From positions 976,980 to 1,013,576 of the forward strand of contig BJOX01000051.1 of NCBI GenBank assembly GCA_009731375.1: a stretch of 36,597 nt of DNA, in the 5' to 3' direction. This stretch comes from Paulinella micropora (lineage: Eukaryota; Cercozoa; Imbricatea; Euglyphida). The position numbers and the translations under genes are program-made. This document shows, in pieces, positions 31,206 through 36,597 of this stretch (positions within the stretch are counted from its first letter, which is position 1; each line of letters opens with the position of its first letter). A model generated the notes under the pieces. The model made no database searches. It was not told the origin of the DNA and was given only the letters and a program-made list of their open reading frames with translations.

Positions 31206-32248
31206 GTTATTTGTCATAACTACGTCACTATATTCAGTGTAATCTAACATCTAGAAAAAAAATTTCGAGCGCTCCAGTAAGGGGTATCAAAAGTCCAGAA
31301 AAATTATATATATAAATGTGGTAGAGGTGTGAGAAAAAAGTGAAAAGAAAGGAAGCGATCAGTTCTTTGCGTAGAAGTAAAGTCTCCAGCGTCTGTGGCC
31401 ACCGGCCGTTTGAAATGTCTGGTGCGGGTGGCACGCCACTCCGGGTCCAACGGGCTCCCGGATCCCCCGCCACCAACGGCCTCGATCCTACGATCCAATT
31501 GCCAAGCGCGGCCAGATCAACACTTACAGGAGAGGACACACTCGCACAAAAGAGAACACAAAGAAAAACAAAACACAAAGCATCAGTGAAACACCCGTAA
31601 TCATTCCGGGGATTCCGGAATGATGACAGTGAATTTGTTCAGCAAATACATGAACTGATCACGGGGCAACGATTTAGTAAGTAGATCACCTATTTGCTTT
31701 TTAGTACTGACTTTAATAAACTTTATCTCACCATCTCTCTGTGAATGAAATGTAGTTCGAGAGGTAAATGTTTGGTGCATGGTCCGGATAATCCCCGTTC
31801 GCCTGCGAGAATTGTTTGGGTGTTATCCTCATATCATTCAACCGGATCTTTTTGCGGAATTCCGAGTTCCTGTCTAACATGACCTACAGCTAGACCCTCT
31901 CTAATACATTCAGCTGCTGCAAATATTTCAGCATCATTCGAGCTAAGGGCTATCCTACTCTGTCTCTTAGAAAGCCAACCTATAGGGTCCCCCCCCCCAT
32001 AGAATTACGTATCCCGTACGTGACTTTCCGGTTTTATTGCAAACCTTATGGGCCGCATCGGGCCATAACGTGACTTTTGGATAGAATTGACCCTCTTGCA
32101 AGGACTTAGGCCCGTGAAATGCTAACCCGCGAGATGAGCCGATCAAATGCAGCAATATCCTTCCTAAGATGGCATAAGTCTCCCTTATCTATAGTCTGCA
32201 TGACACTAGCTGCATTGAGCGCCTGTTCTATATCCGGCCTAGTCATCT

Positions 32249-32908
32249 TTAAGCTAAATAAAGAAGACTACCAACTATGCTAGCTATAGCAAACTTACGC
32301 AACGCTGCATCATCGGACATAGCTAAGGGCAACTGATCTAGTGCAGGGGTGCTTACGGGGCGGGACTTATCATATCCAAACTCCCTTAACACCTGTAATT
32401 GGTACTTACGTTGATGAAGGACGATTCGTTCCCCTTCCTGTATTATTTCAATCCCTTTGAACTCCCTTGCAACTCCTAGCCGTTTTAGGGGGAAATGCTT
32501 CTCCAAAGCACTTGCAAAGTCTTCATACGCCTTCTTGCTGGGCGCCGTAAAGACTAAGTCATCTACATGAAAGATCCCCACTATGGCTTCTCTTATGGGC
32601 TTGCCTTTTTCAACAAACATGCAAAGGTCTGAGTCTAAAAGCCTAAAGCCAAGCTCCTCTAACTTTGGGGCTAATATCTCATACCATCTACGGCCTGCTT
32701 GCGGCGCGCCATACAAAGCACCATCAATACGCAATATCATCCCCTCATGCCCCTCTCTGTCTAACCCATCAGGAGCATAGGCAAAAACAGGGTCATGCAT
32801 TCGCGCATTAAGGTAGGCATTCTTAAAATCAACACCATACAGCTTATGGCCATGCCAAGCAGCAAGCTTTGCAGTGAAAGACGATAACTGAATATATTCG
32901 CTCATGAA
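32249..32908 (-). pseudogene. Copia reverse transcriptase fragment
   Basis: The longest uninterrupted part of the element carries the palm-domain motifs, including the VDD catalytic pair. It stops with TAA at 32251-32249, where the frame slips before the TRPDI motif that normally follows. Confidence 0.8.
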
Positions 32909-32980
32909 TAAAGACCGTGATCCGAACTGAGAGGAGCGCTCCGGACGTAAATCCGAAATACACACGACTAAAAGCAAGTC

Positions 32981-33653
32981 TGATTAAACACAATTGACGG
33001 ACTATTCCTTCTAAGGAATTCTGGCAGATTAAGTTCCGGATGTTAGTAAATGACACTAAAATAATCCCACGACTACTTCTTTGTTACTGGAACTGAACTT
33101 TACTGAGAATACAATCACTTTCCGTTTTACTCTAGAACTATCCCACGTCAACTAATGACTGTGACTAATTATAATATGGACTGAATGACTGTAACTGTTC
33201 TACCTATTCTGTGTCCTAACTGACCATCCATCCGTACTGATTGAAATGGTAACTGACATATTGTATTGGTAAATAGTTAATTATAAGTGCCACCTGTGCC
33301 ACTAAATAACGACTACTATGGAAAAACAGTATTATGATAATCACAAATATGTTAGCAAGTGTAATGCTGTGACGCTCCCCCTTAATGAGATAATATCGTA
33401 AATGAACGGAATAACTAAGTTGTAAATACTATCATAATAGTTGTGTACAACTTTAGAAATAATCTCCCTCGGTACGTACTGAGCAGTCGGATACTGCCAA
33501 TTCATTACGCGATAATAACCACATTACATTTGAACTGCAGTCGTCGTTGGTACGTGTCATCGCAGGTCGATAGGTCCATCGCAGTTACTAATTCGTAAGT
33601 ACTGGTTAATTAATTAGCAAAGGCCGTGTCAATTTGTTACCCGTAATGTAACA
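32981..33653. other. AT-rich non-coding sequence
   Basis: No gene recognised. The sequence is ACTG/TAACTG-rich and resembles the LTR-like sequence left of 31190 in style. It contains polypurine tract candidate 2. Confidence 0.5.
33373..33384 (-). promoter_or_regulatory. Polypurine tract candidate 2
   Basis: The same 12-mer TAAGGGGGAGCG recurs on the minus strand 2.18 kb from the first copy, which suggests the remains of a second related LTR element upstream of the reverse transcriptase fragment. Confidence 0.4.
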
Positions 33654-34640
33654 ATGATTAGGCTATGCGTAGATTCGGAGCGTAACACGAATAAAAATAA
33701 AATTTTCCGAAGTTTATCTTATCTATCCGGTGTCAGAAGTCTCTGTGTCGATTCGGGGGTAGACGTCAGTGCCTTTTCGTGTCCTAGAGTCGCTCGGGCT
33801 AAGCGGGCTCTCAAGAGGCTCCGCGCCAGAGCCACTAGAAGCAGATTGCCCATCACCATTCCTCTCGCATGCAGACTGTTAGATGTTTTGGCTTCAGGCG
33901 GTGTGGGCGGAGGCGGCCCGCTTGCACTCTCAGAGCGGTGCATCGCTATGCTTCGGGCAACCGTTTGCATAGGATTCTACGCGCTTCTTAGGTCGGGGGA
34001 ACTAGTCGCTAAGTCTCAGTCCGCCTCCTCTCCGCTCCGTCGGCGACACATTCTGTGGGACTCCCTTTCTCCCCTCAGATGGGTAGACATCGTCATCGAC
34101 ACATCTAAGTCGGATTGGTGTAGAGCCGGCTGCACCCTTCGGGTTTTCCGGGACGGATCTCGTTCATACCCTGTCGTCGCTCTCGAAGCTGTCTGGGTGT
34201 TGGCGGTTGATCAGTCCCTTCTCGCCTTTCTTCTTCAGGATGATAGAGGTAAACCGCTTACTTACAGCTGGATCCAGTCCTCGTTGCGGGCGCTTGTTCG
34301 TGGCGCAGGTTTGGATGACTCTCTTTACGCTTCGCATAGCTTGCGCGTTGGTGGCGCTACGTCTCTAGCTATGCTAGGTATAAGCCCCGATACTATCCTC
34401 CATATGGGTAGATGGAAGAGTCTCTCCTACCAGTTATATGTACGTATTACCGCTGACGCTGTGCGCGCTGCGCAGGCTTGGTTAGTCTCGTTAGGTGGGG
34501 TGCAGGGGCGGGTTAGGCGAGGGTTAGGCTGGCAGGCGGAGATGTTTGGCGGCTGGCCTGTTGAACGAGCCATCGCGTGGTCTGAGGCTGACCTCGAGGA
34601 TGTGACTGCTCGTTTCAACTGCCAGTATGGCGGTCGTTAG
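33654..34640 (+). CDS. Tyrosine recombinase of a DIRS/Ngaro/Crypton-type element
   Basis: An intact frame of 328 residues shows the full catalytic set of tyrosine recombinases. Arg113 is in FYALLRSGEL, a Lys (about 152) is in the hairpin, H228-x-x-R231 is in ASHSLRVGGAT, Trp254 is in GRW, and the nucleophile Tyr262 is in QLYVR. The first 40 residues are weakly similar to anything, so the N-terminal core-binding domain is probably truncated. It ends at TAG inside a 128-bp direct repeat. A reverse transcriptase of the same element is not visible, so DIRS, Ngaro/PAT or Crypton cannot be separated. The ORF is uninterrupted while its neighbours are decayed, which suggests a recent insertion. Confidence 0.8.
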   Translation: MIRLCVDSERNTNKNKIFRSLSYLSGVRSLCVDSGVDVSAFSCPRVARAKRALKRLRARATRSRLPITIPLACRLLDVLASGGVGGGGPLALSERCIAMLRATVCIGFYALLRSGELVAKSQSASSPLRRRHILWDSLSPLRWVDIVIDTSKSDWCRAGCTLRVFRDGSRSYPVVALEAVWVLAVDQSLLAFLLQDDRGKPLTYSWIQSSLRALVRGAGLDDSLYASHSLRVGGATSLAMLGISPDTILHMGRWKSLSYQLYVRITADAVRAAQAWLVSLGGVQGRVRRGLGWQAEMFGGWPVERAIAWSEADLEDVTARFNCQYGGR

Positions 34641-34759
34641 CAGCCAAACATCATTAAAGTGGTCCGGCCGGGAAGGGCCGCGAGGCCCGACCTGTCTTCC
34701 GCCAGCCAGTCGCATTTCGTCAGTGCAGTCTCCGGTCCGGGCCGGCCGCCGGCACAACA
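34632..34759 (+). repeat. 128-bp direct repeat, copy 1
   Basis: Starts at GGTCGTTAGCAGCCAAAC over the recombinase stop codon. It matches copy 2 at 34968-35095 with only about six differences. Confidence 0.95.
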
Positions 34760-34967
34760 CTGGTAGCTCCCCGCTGTGGTCTTGAGCCAGGCAGGGCCGT
34801 ACCACGACAGTTTCGTCTTCAATTCAGGCAGAGCGAGTTTTAGTCAGTAGTTCTCTAGGCTGGTTCTCAGCTTTCCTTCGTATTCTACTTCGAGAAGTAT
34901 TTTTTCCCCTTTTCCTACTCTCTCTTTGTATTTTTTACTTTCCATAGTTTTCGCTCGGTCTGTGGGA

Positions 34968-35095
34968 GGTCGTTAGCAGCCAAACATCATTAAAGTGGTC
35001 CGGCCGGGATGGGCAGCGAGGCCCGACCGGTCTTCCGCCAGCCAGTCGCATTTCGTCAGTGCAGTCTCCTGTCCGGGCCGGCTGCCGGCACAACA
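34968..35095 (+). repeat. 128-bp direct repeat, copy 2
   Basis: Exactly 336 bp downstream of copy 1, after a 208-bp unrelated segment. This B1-A2-B2 arrangement is the split-direct-repeat end of PAT/Ngaro-type tyrosine-recombinase elements. The A1 partner expected upstream was not found. Confidence 0.9.
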
Positions 35096-35344
35096 AAGAC
35101 AAGCTACTGCTCGGTAGGTCGAAAACAGTTTGCAGCAAGAAGCTAGAGAATACCGTTGTCACGGAACCGGTAAATTACGGCCCGGTAGGTTGAGCCGGAG
35201 GGTTTGTGGTAGAACCGGTAGGTCCAACCAATTTTTCGCGAATATAATACGTTGTTTGAAGTTGATTTTTTCAAATTATATTTTGACAGTTTCGATGTGC
35301 TCTGATGAGGTTCATAGTTTGGAGGAATTTGCGTTATGATGGGA

Positions 35345-35360
35345 ACGCGGCGCGCCGCGT
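35345..35360. repeat. Perfect 16-bp palindrome
   Basis: ACGCGGCGCGCCGCGT is its own reverse complement and stands out as pure GC in an AT-rich stretch. Confidence 0.9.
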
Positions 35361-35550
35361 AACATATTTTATTTTCATTAGCGTGTTGATATAGATGAAA
35401 TACTGCTCAAGATATGGATGAATTTCCGAGAACTTTGTCAGGTTGCCGTTGAATCGATAAATTTTGCGCGAAAGTTTTGGACGGACTGTAATACCAACTT
35501 TTATCTAAAGAGGTGTAAAATAGAAAGAGGTGGGAGAGCAGTACTGAGAG

Positions 35551-35604
35551 CTTCTTCTTCTTCTTCTTCTTCTTCTTCTTCTTCTTCTTCTTCTTCTTCT
35601 TCTT
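35551..35604 (+). repeat. (TTC)n microsatellite
   Basis: About 18 uninterrupted copies. Confidence 0.95.
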
Positions 35605-35740
35605 GGATTCTTGGATTCTTTTTATTTAGAGAGATAATTTTACAATTATAACTCATGGAGTGACTGCTAACAGCTATTGCCTAAAGCAAATCGCTGGCAG
35701 AGGCAGTGACCAGTGTCTGGGGCTGTAGTCATTAATATGT

Positions 35741-36175
35741 TTAAATTTCGAGTCCGGCGTTACGAGCCTCATTAATTAATAAGTATTGCTTAAGTTCCTT
35801 TTTGAATTGGCTTAGTTTGGTTATATGAGAAATATGTTCGGGTAATTTGTTGAACATGTTAGCATTAGTTTGCGTGAAATGCGGGTCGTTTCTGTCTATA
35901 TATAGTTTTCTTTTTTTAGCATAACGAGTGCAATGGTTATGTGTGGTATTAGTGCTAATGTATTTATTATCATGTATTGGTTGGTGTTTTATTTTTGTTG
36001 GGTGTATGTATGGATGTGTTTCGATGCATACCCTGTATATTATAGATATCAAGGAGTTTTAGTTTATGTAGAAGAGGGGCGGTATGGGAGCGCGGGGCTG
36101 CTTGCACTAGTAGACGTATGATACGCTTATGGATATTGACGAGTGGGTGTATATATTTTTTATTTTTGTCTTGTG
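35741..36175 (-). mobile_element. LINE (non-LTR) reverse transcriptase C-terminal fragment
   Basis: On the minus strand the segment 36175-36060 reads VNIHKRIIRLLVQ and HTAPLLHKLKLLDIYN. After one frame change it continues to TAA at 35743-35741 with NMFNKLPEHISHITKLSQFK and KQYLL. These are the typical last 130 residues of animal-type LINE polymerases (QKRAIR, HT-PLF-L-IL, FN-LP, FK-LK-YL). The rest of the element is absent, as usual for 5'-truncated LINE copies. Confidence 0.75.
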
Positions 36176-36344
36176 TGCCTCATATATTTATATTATATAT
36201 GAGGTGTGGGTAGACATGGAAGTAATAAAGTTGTTGCAGGGCAGGGTAGGTAGGAGCTTATTAGCATAAGCTAGGATTTGAACCATAGGATGGATTTTGG
36301 TAATAACGTTGTGGACTTGTTGGTGGTATTTGAGGTAAAAATAC

Positions 36345-36420
36345 TGGTGGCACCGACGGGAATCGAACTGGCGACAGGGCCCAGATGGTAGAACTTGACC
36401 AATGGGCTATCACGGTGTCC
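36345..36420 (-). repeat. tRNA-derived (SINE-like) sequence
   Basis: On the minus strand GTTCGATTCCCGTCGGTGCC is a good T-arm plus 3' acceptor half. GACACCG, six of seven bases complementary to CGGTGCC, is at the 5' end, with a degenerate D-arm between. No clear anticodon arm is present, so this is a tRNA relic or SINE head and not a working tRNA. Confidence 0.55.
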
Positions 36421-36494
36421 AATCACTGGGCTATCACGGTGTCCAATCACTGGGCTATCACGGTGTCCAATCACTGGGCTATCACGGTGTCCAA
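36404..36494 (-). repeat. 24-bp tandem repeat (4 copies)
   Basis: GGGCTATCACGGTGTCCAATCACT-type units start at 36404, 36428, 36452 and 36476 with an exact 24-bp period. The unit covers the 5' acceptor and D-arm part of the tRNA-like sequence. An (AAT)n tract (36495-36521) follows. Confidence 0.9.
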
Positions 36495-36597
36495 TAATAA
36501 TAATATAATAATAATAATAATAGTGCTTCTCTGTCAATGGCTGATGCATTTCTGCACATGCGCCTCCATCGTCTCACCCGTGAGGGGAGTACGAAGA

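Larger units (their letters stand above)
31194..32980 (-). mobile_element. Ty1/copia retrotransposon remnant (RT and RNase H)
   Basis: The minus strand reads as a copia-type pol C-terminal part. The reverse transcriptase region has VDFKNAYLNARM, LYGAPQAGRRWYE, the FHVDDLVF active-site strand and VGSLLYLA (32900-32250). RNase H follows in other frames (SRIALSSNDAEIFAAAECIR and EDNTQTILAGERG, then KQIGDLLTKSLPRDQF) down to about 31600. Several frameshifts and stops, including a TGA, show that it is dead. The 5' part (integrase, gag) is missing beyond 32980. TAAGGGGGAGCG at 31205-31194 (minus) is a polypurine-tract candidate of the type found just before copia 3' LTRs. Confidence 0.8.
35096..35740. 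other. Non-coding, with CCGGTA repeats and microsatellite
   Basis: Nothing coding is recognised. AACCGGTA/CCCGGTAGG words recur (35165-35225), a perfect 16-bp GC palindrome lies at 35345-35360, and (TTC)n lies at 35551-35604. Confidence 0.6.
36176..36597. other. Non-coding flank around the tRNA-like repeat
   Basis: Apart from the tRNA-like sequence, the 24-bp repeats and the (AAT)n tract, nothing is recognised here. Confidence 0.6.

Noticed and set aside
31234-31578. Small minus-strand protein with hydrophobic N-terminus
   Set aside because: It overlaps the region just after the copia RNase H end, has a mixed-composition sequence and looks like element-derived non-coding DNA.
36345-36420. 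Functional tRNA gene
   Set aside because: There is an acceptor mismatch, a degenerate D-arm and no proper anticodon stem-loop.

Overview
The window looks like two different kinds of DNA joined at a 10-N gap (29432-29441). The left 29.4 kb is gene-dense and GC-rich in its coding parts. It carries genes on both strands with short intergenic spacers made of G/C or A/T homopolymers, and several spacers end in N gaps. Its gene set (a very large Cys-rich EGF-like surface protein, a mucin-like membrane glycoprotein, an AlkB-like 2OG-Fe(II) oxygenase, a divergent protein kinase, a Bax-inhibitor/TMBIM-like membrane protein, small basic proteins and a palindromic tandem array) suggests a large nuclear dsDNA virus or a virus-derived insertion in a eukaryote. 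No capsid, polymerase or packaging gene is visible, so this is inference; a compact protist nuclear genome is the main alternative. The right 7.2 kb is AT-richer eukaryotic repeat DNA: a decayed Ty1/copia element, a tyrosine-recombinase (DIRS/Ngaro/Crypton-type) element with a pair of direct repeats, a LINE 3' end, a tRNA-like SINE-type sequence and microsatellites. It resembles animal-type repeat landscape.

Layout. 0.36-1.97 kb (-): uncharacterised protein with a Pro/Ser-rich tail. 2.2-4.35 kb (-): membrane glycoprotein with about 20 copies of a 16-residue Ser/Thr repeat, a glycosylated ectodomain and one TM segment near its C-terminus. 5.9-8.75 kb (+): large uncharacterised protein. 9.2-9.8 kb (-): uncharacterised. 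10.1-18.2 kb (-): about 2,700 codons of Cys-rich EGF-like/FG-GAP-like ectodomain. 18.7-19.7 kb (-): uncharacterised, intact. 20.4-21.35 kb (+): AlkB-like oxygenase, intact. 21.75-22.8 kb (+): uncharacterised. 22.94-23.89 kb: four ~280-bp repeats whose junctions form long near-palindromes. 24.0-25.5 kb (-): kinase. 26.0-26.4 kb (-): Cys-rich basic/acidic protein. 27.0-27.9 kb (-): TMBIM-like. 28.3-28.75 kb (+): small basic protein, probably spliced. 29.0-29.4 kb (-): small basic protein.

Two properties cut across the left part. First, reading frames change repeatedly by one base, many times at short homopolymers, which points to consensus indels rather than decay. Second, once those shifts are followed, otherwise convincing coding frames are interrupted by TAA or TAG about a dozen times but almost never by TGA, and several frames that pass a TAA/TAG end at a TGA. 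This could mean UAR reassignment (for example to Gln), readthrough or pseudogenisation. Some apparently intact genes seem to end at TAA/TAG, which argues the other way, and I leave it open.

How the genes might work together is only partly readable. Two large glycosylated surface proteins, a possible death-suppressor membrane protein, a signalling kinase and a nucleic-acid oxygenase beside a palindromic ori/hr-like array would fit a large DNA virus, but this rests on motif reading without database searches.
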